Below, in pieces: positions 23,259 through 34,743 of a DNA stretch of 64,000 nt. Numbering within the stretch: position 1 is the stretch's first letter; each line of letters opens with the position of its first letter. The DNA is from Microstegium vimineum (lineage: Eukaryota; Streptophyta; Magnoliopsida; Poales; Poaceae): NCBI GenBank assembly GCA_022036555.1, contig CM039129.1, forward strand, positions 29,066,553 through 29,130,552. Direction: 5' to 3'. The notes under the pieces are model-generated. The model saw only the letters and a list, made by a program, of their open reading frames with translations. It had not been told where the DNA came from and did not search any database. The position numbers were made by a program, and so were the translations under genes.

Positions 23259-25205
23259 TGCGAAAACATGGTGGGTAAGTATCCATGTAGTTCGGTTTTG
23301 TGATGAGTGATTGCCCAACACTTGAGCGGTTCTGTTTGAGTGGCTTGATTCTAACCCTTTGCGAAAGCAAATGTGTGCCTGTCTATCGGGTTGTGGTGTG
23401 TAGGTGCAATGCCTAGTGACAGTGGTCAATGGCGTGGAGAAGGTCGAGTAGAGGCTTGCCCTGCCGATGGACTGAGAGCGGTGAGGGGCGGAAGCGGGGC
23501 TCGGACTGAGGGACCATGGGCGCCGGCGGACTAGCTGTGGTGGCTAGTACTTGGCACCGGCAAGTGCGAGAAGACATGGAGGTAGACCGAGTTGACCGAG
23601 TCAAGACGGTGGACGAGCGGGTCGAGCGGAGTCTCATGGGACTCGGAGTTCGATCGGGCGAGCACAAGGTGGCTTGAGTCGAGCGGTTTGGTGGTTTGGG
23701 CCTCAAAACCATCCGAGGACGGTTTCCGAGTTTGGGCCTCAAAACTCGGGGTTCGGTAGTTGAGCCCAAAGCTACCGGTGGCGGGTTTCCTAGGTTTGGG
23801 CCTCAAAACCTAGGCGGAGCTTCCGAGGAAGCGGGGATGGCACGTGGCGGAATCCTGGAGGTTGCGTCAAGGCGACAGCAACTCCCGGCAGGACGCGGGC
23901 CCATCCATTCAAAATGCGGGAGATATTTTCCGGAGCTTGGACTGCAATGCTTTGGCTAGGTAGTTCACTCAATGTATCTAGGGGGGTCTTCGGGAAATAG
24001 CCAAAGCCCGATAAGTAGGGGGTGAAGGGGTATCCCTCATCCTATCTCTTGAACCCTAATCACTTGCCCCCCCTCTCTCTCTCTCTAGTTCATGAGATCC
24101 CTAGGTTGCTTCCACCAACCTTTGTAAGAACTTGAGTTTGTCGCGAGGAATCGGAGGCCGTAACCTCCGTAAGCCATGGTGGCTTCGATTTCGTGATTGT
24201 GTCCCCGTTTTGCTTGTGTTCTTCGTGTTTTTCTTTTGCTCCCTCTTTTCCCGAGATGATTTCTCTTTGTAGGGAGTAGCTCTTGCAAATCCATTTGAAC
24301 CAAGTTGTGCGTAATCGTGAGGAGCTTCTTTGCACCGAAGGAATTCTCCTCAAACCTCACGAGTGCGTAGATCGGGCATTTTCCTTGCGGAGTTCTTCGT
24401 TCTTGAGCTTTTCCCAAAATCTCTTTCCTCCCTTTGCTCTAAGCCAAATTGAGCAATGAATTCTTTGGGATAGCTCCCCAACTGCACTAGGATCTTGCCT
24501 ACAAAGCTTGGTTGCAGTTGATGACCATTTGGTTGAGTTTGGGAAGATTTGGCGGAGTGGAAACATTTTTTCGCGGGCTTTAGCTTTTCTGTTCGTGAGC
24601 ATCGGACCACCCTCCGGACCACCCAGCCTGTGAGCACCGGACCATTGCAAGTAGTCCGGTGGCTCTGCTGAGGGTTTCACTCACATGTCGGACCACGCTC
24701 ATTAGTCCGACGGTGAGCGTCGGACGAGGTGTCCGGAGGTAGGGTGCTTTCTGTGGTTTTTGCTCTGTGGCGAGTGTGTGCACCAGACCACTTCCCATAG
24801 TCCAACGGTGAGCATCGGACTAGTTGTCCGGAGCCTAGGCACTCACTGGTTGTCTTCTGTGTGAGCACCAGACTTCCGAAAGTGAGCATCGGACTAGTCC
24901 GGAGCCTCTGGTCCGGAGCTAGGGTGCTCACTGTTTCGGCCTGTCCCAGTGGGTGAAGGCGTCGGACCTGAGCTCCGGACTACTTGCTATAGTCCGGTGG
25001 CTCAGTCCCATCTGGTCCGGAGCTCCCTGTTGGTTGCTATTTTCTCCCATTTTTCCTAGGTTCTTGCGTCTCTTCCCTAGGGGTTGAGAACCTGTGTTTT
25101 GGGGTTTCCGATGGTTTTCCTCCACTTCCGGTGAGCCCGAACATTTCGAGAGAAATTTGAGGCTCCCATTCACCCCCCCCTCTGGTCGTCGTTCTCGGTC
25201 CTTCA
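23259..25205 (+). repeat. 3' LTR of the copia element
   Basis: Starts TGCGAAAACATGG after the PPT and ends CGGTCCTTCA. Homologous throughout to the solo LTR at 50,167-52,234. The part from about 24,595 to 25,030 is packed with short CCGGAC and GTCCGG words in both orientations. The right flank (GTCAT, 25,206) is coding sequence of A's antisense gene. Confidence 0.88.
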
Positions 25206-28200
25206 GTCATCATCGGCAGAACCCTCGACTGGCTTGAGCTTTCTCTTCAACAGAAGGGCTTCATGGGCTTCGGCATCTCTCTCTTGTTGTAAAGCTTTGG
25301 TGACAGGAGGGAGTTGAGCCTTCGTTTGGCTGTTTATGCTTAGAGCTTCATCAACTTTCTTCAGCTCAACTAGCAGCTCTTCTTTTCGTGCCGATAAACA
25401 CGTGATCTCTTGTTCGAGCGCGCTGCTAGAAGCTTCCAGACGGCCGATGTCTTTGTGTTTTTCATCCACAGCTTGCTTGAATTTGAGTATCTCCTCTTCG
25501 AATTTTGCTTGAGCAGCTCTATTGGCAATGGGTCGCGAAGCTCTTTGATATTGTAGTTGCCGACTCTCGAGGAATGCCGCTTGGAAGAGCAGTTCTTCAA
25601 CATCGGCAGGCAATTGGTCTTGAAGTTCTCTGAAAGCTACCCTTACTGCACTTGAATCTTGGATTAGTTGAGACGTGTTTTGTTGCAGTAGGAGCAGCAG
25701 TGCTTCAAGTTTGGATTTTGCTTCCACCGACAGAACAATTGGAACATGAATAAAACTCTCTCCTTCTTCGTCATCATCTGGGAGATTAATAGCAAAGGAG
25801 AATAAGCTGTTGGGAGAGTCTTGGGCCTGAAAGGATAAGAATTCAAATTTTTCAGTTAGAGGCTTATATATCCTGGAGTTATGATGAATGTTCCCAGTTT
25901 GCCTGCTTTAGAGCGATTTCTCGCCTTTGGCTTGACGTAGCTGACGCAACCGTATCTTGAGGATCGGCAAAAGTTGCCGATGAATTTGCCTCTGCAGGAG
26001 GGGCGGTTGGTGCTGGTGCTGGTGTTGAGGCCGATGCTATTTCCACTGTTGTGGTTAACCCCTGTGGCGACGGTACCGTTCCTTGGTCGGGGGTTTCATC
26101 CGGTACTGATGTTGGTGTTGATGCCGGTGCTGCTTCCGTTGTTGCGGCCATCTCTTATGGCGACGGTGCTGTCCCTTGGTCAGGAATCTTAGCCTGCGGC
26201 TGCTCAGGGATAGGTGCCGATACTAGCTCCAGTGTTGGTGTATCGGCAGGAGCTTGAGGAGACGCAGCTGGAGCGGATGGCTTTGGGCGTTTCGGTTTGG
26301 GAGCAGCACTTGATGAGCCTTGGTGTTTTGGCTGTTGCACTTGGGGAACATCGGCAGGTTGAGTCGTGGAAGTTTGTACAGTTGGGATGGCTACCGATGA
26401 ACTTGTCTGGTGCAGAAGAGAATTTGGTGCAAAGTGAGTAAAAATTATCGATCAAACATGTTATGATCGATACAAATAAACGAAGACTTGTTACCGTGAA
26501 GGCTTGTGCCAAAATGGCGGCAGCGGTGGTAGCATCATCGGTTGGTAATGGACGAGTTCTGATATTAACCTTGGGAATTGCCTTGTGATGCATAAGGGAA
26601 GACAATGAAGGTGCCTTGCTGCCGATTGCTAATGTAGGGTTCATCGGTCACAAGTTGAAGTGTTTGCCGCTCTTGCTCTTTTTGGGGATCAAATCATTAA
26701 CCTGTTGACAGAGGGTTAGTTACCGATGCATTTAAAAAATTAACAAAGTAGTATCGGAAATAAGCTTACCGCATCATCGGGTATGATATGATCAAAATCA
26801 ATCAAGTGCCGATCGTAGTGTGATGATGGAGCAAATAGCTGGTCCTTCCACTCTTGCCACCAGGACTTATATGATTCGGTAATGAAGGATGTCGGCGCCC
26901 AAGAAGATAAGTCGATGTTGGCTACATCGGCATGAGGAGAGAGAGTGACAATTTTATTCCAATTCATAACACTGGAGATGACTTCTCTTGGTTTGATCAC
27001 ATTGACATAGCTAAGTTTGATCGGCAATTGACCGAATGCTAGCTGTCTTGCCGCTGCCGATAGATAATAGAAATTGTATGATGGATGAGAGTTCTTCCCG
27101 GTCGCAACGACGTTAACCGGAATAGCTCGGGAAATGAGGGTGGCTTTCATGATTTCTTCGTTTTGTGGTATATTCCCATCGGTAAGGTTGAAGGAGAGTG
27201 GAAATCGGTTGTCTTCGTCGACATAAGGCCACCAGACTCGTTCTGCAGCAGGGATTCCGCAGTAGAGTCTCTGGAAGAACATGCCGAATTGATCGACATT
27301 GGCATCGGTTCCTGGTAGCACTATCATGGCTTCCCCAAAATTGAGTGGGGAACGGGTTGCCGATTCATCATCGTCAAAGACATAGTCTTCAGATATGTCT
27401 CTTGGAAACTGTTGGTTGAACAGATCAAATTGGAGACATTTGTGCATGTGGGCGTTCAGCCACAAGTTGATGAACCACCAAGGACCTCCAAGGTTGCCGA
27501 TGGGCTCGCCTAGCAGAAATTTTTTCGATACTTGATGTAGGAGGCGATAAACTGAACCAAGGAGATATCGGCCTAGGGGAAATCCTCCATCGGCCAAAAG
27601 CTCTGCTGTGGGAAGATACATGTTGGTGGGTCCGACTATTCTGCCATAGAAAATGAACTTCTCCAACCACATGTTAAGGAAGGTGGCATGCTCCCTTTGT
27701 CCTACCAATCCGGTCTTCTGATACTCTTGAATGTATCCAGTCCAACCGCCGATGTTACGTGTGCTTACCCGACGCTCGAACTTCCTACGGAAGAGGGTAG
27801 CAGGATCGATAGAAGAAACGTAGAGGCCGGTGAGCATATGTACATCGACAAGTGTAGGGGTGGCTGGTCCATGTCTGAATAAAAAGACATTCATTGTATC
27901 GGACTAGAAATAGGAAGCCGCAATCATCATATTCTCATTCTTGGCCATATCGGCAATAGACAATCTGATGCATTGGTCGATGTTGCGCTCTGACCAATAG
28001 AGTTGTTGTGACCTAGCTATCCTGAGATACCAGTTCTTCCACCCCTTGGTAAGTTTGGGCCAGGAGAGAAAAGTATCTGTCCATAACCCTAGATCAGAAA
28101 GCTTGGATCTAAAAGGGATGCGATTGGTTTCTGCGTTGATGAGATTGGTTGGATCGGCATTCCCCATTGGGCCTAAACAGCAGAGATGTTCTTGATCGGT

Positions 28201-28351
28201 AGGGATCACTATTTTGTTGCGCATTTCCTAGATCCAGAAAGCAAAGAGAAAACGAGAAGGGATTGAAAAGCAATGTGGAAGGATAAAACTGCAGTATATA
28301 CGACAGGGAAAGAAGAAAATTTACCGCGGAAGCAGTGAAGTTGATCGCCAT
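25206..28351 (-). pseudogene. antisense PMD gene of element A, truncated and broken
   Basis: Opposite to A's gag-pol and homologous exon by exon to B's antisense gene. Exon 1 28,351-28,325, exon 2 28,227-26,770, exon 3 26,701-26,495, exon 4 26,406-25,903, exon 5 25,826-25,206 (cut by the copia LTR). Exons 1-4 are 27, 1,458, 207 and 504 bases, all multiples of three. Exon 2 has the plant mobile domain (F-L-F-R-H-G-P-A-T-P-T-L; L-G-G-P-W-W-F-I-N-L-W-L). Lesions: TAG 27,904-27,906 for Trp, TGA 26,648-26,650, TAA 26,155-26,157, and GC instead of GT at the exon 4 donor. Exon 5 is a long coiled coil. Confidence 0.78.
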
Positions 28352-28488
28352 TGAAGGAAGAATTCTTGTAAGGGGTCGCGCCTCCTGATGAGAGAAGAAG
28401 AACCGCTGCTGGAATATGCTCTTTGGAAATGACGTTGGGATGAAGGTGAAAATGTGAGCTTAGGGTAAAAGAGAAGACGAACGGTGGT

Positions 28489-28495
28489 CTTTATA
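28489..28495 (-). promoter_or_regulatory. TATA box for the antisense gene of element A
   Basis: On the minus strand CCTATAAAG lies about 140 bases before the antisense ATG (28,351). B has TATAAAAAT about 160 bases before its ATG (40,237). The flanking sequence is homologous, supporting a dedicated antisense promoter in this family. Confidence 0.5.
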
Positions 28496-28728
28496 GGCTT
28501 AGGTTAAAGGGTGTTTTCGAGTTTTTCTTTTCTGACTGAGCAGGAATATGGAAGGATATCACGTTGATTTGTGCGGTGATCGAGGGAGTGTAACTGTTGG
28601 TGCTACAATTGCGGGAGTTGTTGGTAATTTACAGTGGCAACGCACGGTAATCGAAATGACAATGGTATTTTGGAGGGAAAGATTATAATAGAGCAAATTT
28701 CGGTGAATAAGATATTTTATACTCCGAA

Positions 28729-28741
28729 ATTGGGGGGCATG
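28729..28741 (+). other. polypurine tract of element A
   Basis: ATTGGGGGGCATG immediately before the 3' LTR start TGTTGACACC. The same tract precedes B's 3' LTR at 40,644-40,656. It primes plus-strand synthesis in this family. Confidence 0.75.
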
Positions 28742-28809
28742 TGTTGACACCTTTTTTTGTACGTGTCAATATGAATCGGATACACTGATCGGTAGAAGGG
28801 CAGTCATAC
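28742..28809 (+). repeat. 3' LTR of element A, first piece
   Basis: Matches the first 68 bases of A's 5' LTR, then is interrupted by element B. CATAC (28,805-28,809) is B's target duplication and is repeated at 41,712-41,716, where the LTR continues. Confidence 0.88.
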
Positions 28810-29866
28810 TATTGACACACCGTTTTTCGGCATGTGTCAAATGAGCTAAGACTTGCATCGATCGGTAGCCGTTTTCCATCGGCATCGGGAAGTCATCAGT
28901 CAATGTTACCGATGAAGGTAGATGCTGCGAAAAGGGTAAGTTTGTTGCTGATGGAAGCTGGACGTTTCTTGCCGATATGCCGGTAAGGATGTTGCCGATG
29001 AGAGTTGAATGACTCTTGCCGACAAGAATTAATTGGTGAAGACAAGTTATCAGAAGTACAAGGTTGCCAATCGGGAAGTATTGCCGATGCCAATGGGCAT
29101 GGAGTGTTGATGGGCACAGGGTGATGTGGCGGTTGACGTCAGCAGAAGATTGCCGGTGGTGAAAGAAGGAAGTCGCGGATTGAAGGAATCTGCCGATGGA
29201 AAGTTTTCATCGAAGAAAAGACATAAGGAAACTGGTGATTTTATACTATTATTGTTATAGTAGTTTGAGTCTGACTCTTGCATGTGTCGTTTGTTTCCTT
29301 TAAAATAGGGGTGTCTGTTTAGGAAAATAATATTGTTATTTGGGTCCGGCTCCTGCGTGAGTTAGTTATTTCCTTAAAGTTAGGAGTTTTGTTTAGGCAA
29401 GGTACGAGTCGTGTCTCAGTACAACTCTCCATGCGGGAGTATAAATATGTGCCCAAGGGCTGCGTAATAATATAACATCAATCTATTAAAAACAAATCAA
29501 TTACTCTTATCTAATTTTATTGCAATTTACCCTTTTATTGCATTAGTCTTACCTTATTTACGAGTTCTTCAAGCTTCGACGGGCTGCATCACCTTGATCT
29601 CCGTCAAACCCTTGCAAGTTCCGCGTGGGAGTAATCTGAGCCTTGACATCCGGGCGTATCGCTGTTGTCTCGTTCAGCTCTGCTCTAGTTATCCTGATCA
29701 AGTCTAAGTCTTGGCATCCGGGCGTATCGCCGTTGTCCTATTCAGATTTTGTTCTAGTTATCGTCCTTGTCGATTAACTGGTCAAATCGACTGGCACACC
29801 TTTGGATATCGAATTTCGGGTAATAGCCCGAGGTGTTCGCAGATCCTAACGCTTTTTGTGTCAACA
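28810..29866 (+). repeat. 5' LTR of element B
   Basis: 1,057 bp; starts TATTGACACACC (3' copy TGTTGACACC) and ends GTGTCAACA. Nine ATCGG/CCGAT pentamers lie in the first 400 bases. Compared with the A-type LTR it has two internal tandem duplications: one upstream of the TATA box (about 29,258-29,396) and one of 68 bases at about 29,643-29,778 (repeated phrase CATCCGGGCGTATCGC). Confidence 0.92.
29440..29447 (+). promoter_or_regulatory. TATA box of the B 5' LTR
   Basis: TATAAATA in GCGGGAGTATAAATATGTGCCC; identical in the 3' LTR at 41,285-41,292. A duplicated U3 segment lies directly upstream. Confidence 0.7.
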
Positions 29867-29873
29867 CCTCTTT

Positions 29874-29891
29874 TGGCACGCCCAGTGGGAC
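29874..29891 (+). other. candidate primer binding site of element B
   Basis: TGGCACGCCCAGTGGGAC starts seven bases past the 5' LTR end, as in A (16,919). The tRNA is not assigned. Confidence 0.6.
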
Positions 29892-29907
29892 AAATTATAC
29901 ATCTATT

Positions 29908-31941
29908 ATGGGTGATAACTCTGACGTTAACCAGAGGAACGTCATTGAAGTCTCCGAGGCCGATCTAAAAGATGATCAGAGGCTGGCTATGGAGCGGGCT
30001 ATGGAGGAGTACAAGCAATTGTATCTGAAGTCCTTCAGCCTAAGCAGGAGCGGCAAAGCCATCCAGAAGCAAGATCCGCCGTTGCCGCGGCAGGTCACGT
30101 ATGATGCCAATCCTGGTAAGTTACAAGAGATGGTTAATTCTGCCTTAAATCAAGAATTAATTAGCCACTCCAATGTGTTGTCCAATACCGTGTACAATGC
30201 TGTTATGAAATCATTCAAAGAAGGACATGCACCTCAGTATGTTGGTCCAGCGTATCATCAACCTGGATCGGCATCTATAAACCCATCGGCAGCACCAATG
30301 GCGTCTTCCACTCCCGTGGATCCATCTGCCGATGTGGCTACACCACCAAGGCCGAGTCTCGAAAGCGTCACCAAGCTTAGTGCAGATCCAGTGGCGTCGG
30401 CGATGTCAGGACCCGCTATCCAGAATCATCCAGCTCCTACCAACTGGTGGGGATACGGTATGCCTTCAAATCCATCTGCTGGTTCTAACCTGCTGCAGGG
30501 AGATAGTTCAGTTTGGAAGGGCTCCATGGCATCGACAATGCAATCACAGCCGGTGATCCCTACAATGCATTATTCTACGTCCTCTCCAACTGTACAAGTG
30601 CCATCAGAAGATTTCCAAGTGATTCCTAAAGTACCTCTGATGCCACCATCGGCAAACTCTCTACCGATGCAACATAGTATAGCAACTGGAAGTCAACCTA
30701 TGATTGTAAACCCTCAAGCCGGAGTACTAGCACATCAAGGTAACAAATCTGTTGATTACTCTAAGGTGCAGGAGCGGCAGGTGCCAGTTAGCTATCAGCC
30801 ATCGGTAAGTCACATGCCGATGATTTATAATCCTGGATGGACCAGTCAGCCGCCAGCTCAACAGCCTGGCATACTAATGTATCAGTATGGAAGTCCAGCA
30901 AACACTAGTGGACCATCGGTACAGCAACCGATGAACATGATGACTCAATCTAATCCAGTAAGTGTACAAAATTATCCATCGGTAAATCAGTCGATGCATA
31001 ACGTCCAGATGACTGGTGCTGCGCCCATGCCAATTACCCCGAACCATCTTCCACCAAGACTTGAAGGGGCGCATCAGCCGGCTCCACCATTCAACAACCA
31101 GCCAATGAGTCAGCAAGAGCAGGATGCATATTGGACCGATAAGATCGCCAAAGTGATGAAAGAACAATTCGGCATTAAACCCAAGGTTAATACATATTCT
31201 TATCGGACACCGTATCCTCCTGCATATGACTTAATTCCTCTCCCAAATCGGTACAAGGTGGATTTTACCAAATTCTCCGGCCAAGACGACACATCAACAA
31301 TGGAGCACATCAACCGCTTCATTATCCAGTGTGGAGAAGCTGCCAGCAGAGAAGAACTGAGGGTGATATTGTTCTCATCATCACTGTCTGGATCGGCATT
31401 CACATGGTTTATATCATTGCCTCCAAACTCTATAATCACATGGGCCGATCTAGAGAGGCAATTTCATAAATACTTCTTCGCTGGCATACATGAGAAGAAG
31501 ATTACCGATTTGGTTAAGCTGAGGCAGCGTAATGACGAATCGGTAGAAAACTTTGTTCAGAGACTGCGAGATATAAAGAACAAGTGCTACAGCTTGATAC
31601 TTGATGATCGGCAACTGGCAGATTTGGCTTTCCAAGGACTACTGCCGCATATCAAAGATAAGTATGCGTCCCAAGAATTTGAAAGTCTAAGTCATCTGGT
31701 GCAGAGGATTGCCGATCAAGATGTCAAAACTTTCGAACCCAGGAAGACTTGGAATAATAAGGTGACCTTCATTGAGCAAGAAGATTCTGGATCAGATGAA
31801 GAGCTGAGCATCGGTGCAGCCGAATGGGTGAAGGATAAGAAATCTATGTCTTGTCCATTTGGCCAGAAAGAAGCTGAGAGGTTCACCTTTGACATCACCA
31901 AGGTCGATAGGATGTTTGACTTATTACTTCAAGAAGGGTGA
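29908..31941 (+). pseudogene. gag of element B (Tat), open to an in-frame TGA
   Basis: Structural Gag protein of the retrotransposon particle. I take ATG 29,908 (MGDNSDVNQRNVIEV) because A's gag aligns from the same place; an earlier ATG lies inside the LTR. An acidic N-terminus precedes about 300 residues rich in P, Q, S and M, then the capsid core (F-S-G-Q-D-D-T-S-T-M-E-H-I; F-T-W-F-I-S-L-P-P-N-S; F-V-Q-R-L-R-D-I-K-N-K-C-Y). It ends at TGA 31,939-31,941, after which the same frame continues for nearly 880 bases, so the TGA probably truncates a longer gag-pol frame. Confidence 0.8.
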
Positions 31942-32848
31942 ATCAAGTTGGCGTCTAACCAAGTAATTCCATCAGCCGAAGAGCTCAAAAAGATCAGGTA
32001 CTGCAAGTGGCACAATGCAACTTCACATAGTACCAATGACTGCAAAGTATTCAGGCAGCAGATGCAGTCAGAAATTGAATTTGGACGAATCAAATTTGAA
32101 AATTCTAAAGTCCAGAGACCGATGAAAATTGATCAGCACCCGTTTCCAAATAATATGGTGGAAACTAGCAGAAAAACTAAAGTGCTGACATCGGAAGCTG
32201 CCAGGAAGAACGCGTCGGTAGATCCTAACCATCAAATAGCTGAGCACGACGGGAGGAGGTTTGCCAATGACAGAAAGGGCAAGAGAGTTGCCGATGAGGG
32301 TAGCAGTGCTAAGAGGGCTCCCGGTGTTATAATCACGCATAAGCAGCCAAGGCAGGAGTATCGGCAATCGCAAAAGGAGCGATATCGGCAAGAAGAAGAA
32401 GAGCATCAAGAGTGGCTTCGACATAAGGACCACTGGAAGTGTCCCTTCTTCGTTCACTGTTGGGAAGAAGGCATTAAGCAGCCTACTGCCGATAATTGTC
32501 CCGAATGCAATGGATATTACACTACTGATCGGTCAGGTAAGAAACCTTATTTTGATGATCGAGCATCCAGGTATGCTAGGCCGCTCAGAGAGAAGAAATT
32601 GGCACATGACCGACTGGGGGGGGCAAGCTCAACGCGCATAGCAGGCTTGGCAGGCGTGTTGATCAAGAGGATCTTGAAGAGATGGCCAATGCAAGAGTGC
32701 CTGATGAGGAAATATTCTCCAGAGATCCAAACATCGGGAGAGGTGTCAATGCAAACAATGAGAGGCGGCATCAGCCCGTTTGGAAAACCAAGCTTCCCCA
32801 ATGGTGTCCTAAGGGTCTGACAAAGACTTAGAAAAGGAGGATCCAACG
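31942..32848 (+). pseudogene. gag C-terminal zinc/linker region of element B
   Basis: In the gag frame after the TGA: S-A-E-E-L-K-K-I-R-Y-C-K-W-H-N-A-T-S-H-S-T-N-D-C, a compact Cys/His motif found in Tat proteins, then a charged basic region and C-P-F-F-V-H-C-W / C-P-E-C-N-G-Y-Y, a second Cys-rich motif. A run of eight Gs at about 32,615-32,622 shifts the frame; downstream homologous coding continues in another frame. Probably nucleocapsid or linker. Confidence 0.7.
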
Positions 32849-33601
32849 CGAACGCCGAAATGACTTGTATGACAATGAAAATCCTTCAAGGGAAAAGCAG
32901 TGGAGGCCAAAGCGCAAGGATCGGGATCCATCGGCTGAAATCAATATGGTCGTCATATTGCCGATGGAGTTCATGGCACCTGTCAGCGATGATGAGGAAA
33001 CTGCTGAAATGGCACAATTGGTGTTGGATCCTATGGCGGTTGTCTTCGAGAAGCCTGCCGATGATGAAAGGCAGCATCTAAGGGCTCTGTTTGTTAAAGG
33101 CAAGGTGGATGGACAGCCCGTAACAAAGATGTTGGTAATGGAGGGACCTCAATCAGCATAATGCCATACGTCATGTTCAGGAAGCTTGGAAAAGGCAACC
33201 AAGACTTAGTCGAGACGGACATGAAGCTCAAGGATTTTGAAGGCAATGTGTCGCCAGCCATGCGAGCCATATGTGTTGAGCTAACCATCGGCAGTAAGAC
33301 TTTGCCAACAACGTTTTTCGTGATCAGTGGCAAGGGCATCTACAACTTGGTCCTAGGAAGGGATTGGATCCATGCCAATTGCTGTGTTCCTTCTACCATG
33401 CATCAGAGTCTTGTGCAGTGGGTCAGAGACAAGATTGAAGTCGTCCGAAGTGAAGCCCCATCGATCGTTGCATTCGCAGAATCGGAAACTTATGAGCAAA
33501 CCAGATGCATATCAGGTGAAGCTTGGGATACAGAATTCCTCAAAGTTGCCGATTACCACATCACACCGATCCAAGCAGTCGGTCCTGAAGAAGAGTTTTA
33601 A
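32849..33601 (+). pseudogene. protease of element B, active site destroyed
   Basis: The frame holds A-E-I-N-M-V-V-I-L-P and F-V-K-G-K-V-D-G-Q-P-V, leading to where Tat proteases have D-G-G-A. Here it reads M-L-V-M-E-G-P, and the next frame starts M-P-Y-V-M-F-R-K-L-G, so a small deletion near 33,135 removed the catalytic Asp and shifted the frame. Downstream are the flap (S-K-T-L-P-T-T-F-F-V) and Y-N-L-V-L-G-R-D-W-I-H, typical of the protease C-terminal part. The region ends at a TAA at about 33,599-33,601. Confidence 0.75.
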
Positions 33602-34743
33602 TGGATCGGTTCGTTGATGATGGAAAGTTGGGACAGGGCTTCACATCCACCGATGATTTACTCGAAATAGACATCGGCGATGGTAGTAAACATAGGCCAA
33701 CTTTTATTAGTGCTAAGTTAGATCCCCAATGTAAACAATAGTTAACTGATTTATTAAAGGAATACAAAGATTGTTTTGCTTGGGATTATACAGAGATGCC
33801 TGGTTTAGACCGATCGATTGTTGAACATCGGTTACCTATCAAGTCTGGTTTCCAGCCACATCGGCAACCTGCGTGCCGATGCAATCCTACTATTCTACTT
33901 GATATTAAAGCTGAAATTACAAAGTTAATTGAAGCTGGATTTATTCGGCAATGTCGATATGCCGATTGGATTTCTAATGTGGTTCCTGTATATAAGAAGA
34001 ATGGAAAACTTCGTGTTTGTATTGATTTCAGGAATCTCAACAAAGCTACGCCGATGGATGGTTATCCGATGCCCGTTGCCGATCTGCTGATTGATGCTGC
34101 TGCTGGACATCAAATCATTAGCTTCATGGATGGTAATGCTGGGTATAATCAGATATTCATGGCTGAGGAAGACATATCCAAAACTGCTTTCAGATGTCCA
34201 GGTCATGTCGGTTTATTTGAATGGGTTGTCATGACTTTTGGCTTGAAGAATACCGGTGCTACTTATCAGAGAGCAATGAGTTTCATCTTTCATAAGTACA
34301 TCAGCACGATAGTCGAAATCTATATTGATGATGTGGTGGTTAAGTCTGGAAATTTCGAGAAGCATCTTGCCGATTTGCGAAAAATCTTGAAATGCACAAG
34401 GGAGCATGGGTTGAAGATGAATCCTAAAAAGTGTGCTTTTGGTGTATCGGCAGGTCAATTTCTGGGTTTTATGGTGCATCAAAGAGGCATTGAGATCGGC
34501 AGAAATTCAATTGATGCAATTAACAAAGTGGTTGCTCCTACAAACAAGACTGAGCTGCAATCCTTGATCGGCAAGATTAATTTTATTAGAAGATTTATAT
34601 CCAATTTATCTGGTAAGATTAAATGTTTTAGTCCATTGTTAAAGCTGAAAGCCGATCAAGAGTTTACATGGAAACAAGAACAGCAGTTAACCTTGGAGGA
34701 GATCAAAAAGTATTTGGTAAACCCTCCAGTCTTGGTTCCACCT
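33602..34743 (+). pseudogene. reverse transcriptase of element B
   Basis: RT with K-N-G-K-L-R-V-C-I-D-F-R-N-L-N-K-A, F-M-D-G-N-A-G-Y-N-Q-I, T-F-G-L-K-N-T-G-A-T-Y-Q-R and the catalytic Y-I-D-D-V-V-V. The thumb and connection domains contain L-G-F-M-V-H-Q-R-G-I-E and K-I-N-F-I-R-R-F-I-S-N. TAG 33,739-33,741 interrupts the lead-in, and a frameshift near 34,740 separates RT from RNase H. The polymerase core itself is open. Confidence 0.82.

Larger units (their letters stand above)
18998..25205 (+). mobile_element. 5'-truncated copia retrotransposon (SIRE/Opie-like) inside element A
   Basis: Contains integrase core, RT, RNase H, a long 3' non-coding region with PPT-like tracts and one complete LTR (23,259-25,205). 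The 5' LTR, gag, protease and integrase zinc finger are absent. The left edge abuts A's gag/zinc region; the right edge cuts the last exon of A's antisense gene. Since A's whole pol is missing too, one deletion probably removed A's pol and the copia 5' half after the copia element had inserted in the antisense gene. Confidence 0.82.

Noticed and set aside
24595..25030. CRISPR-like array
   Set aside because: The repeated words are short, occur in both orientations and are irregularly spaced, inside a plant LTR.
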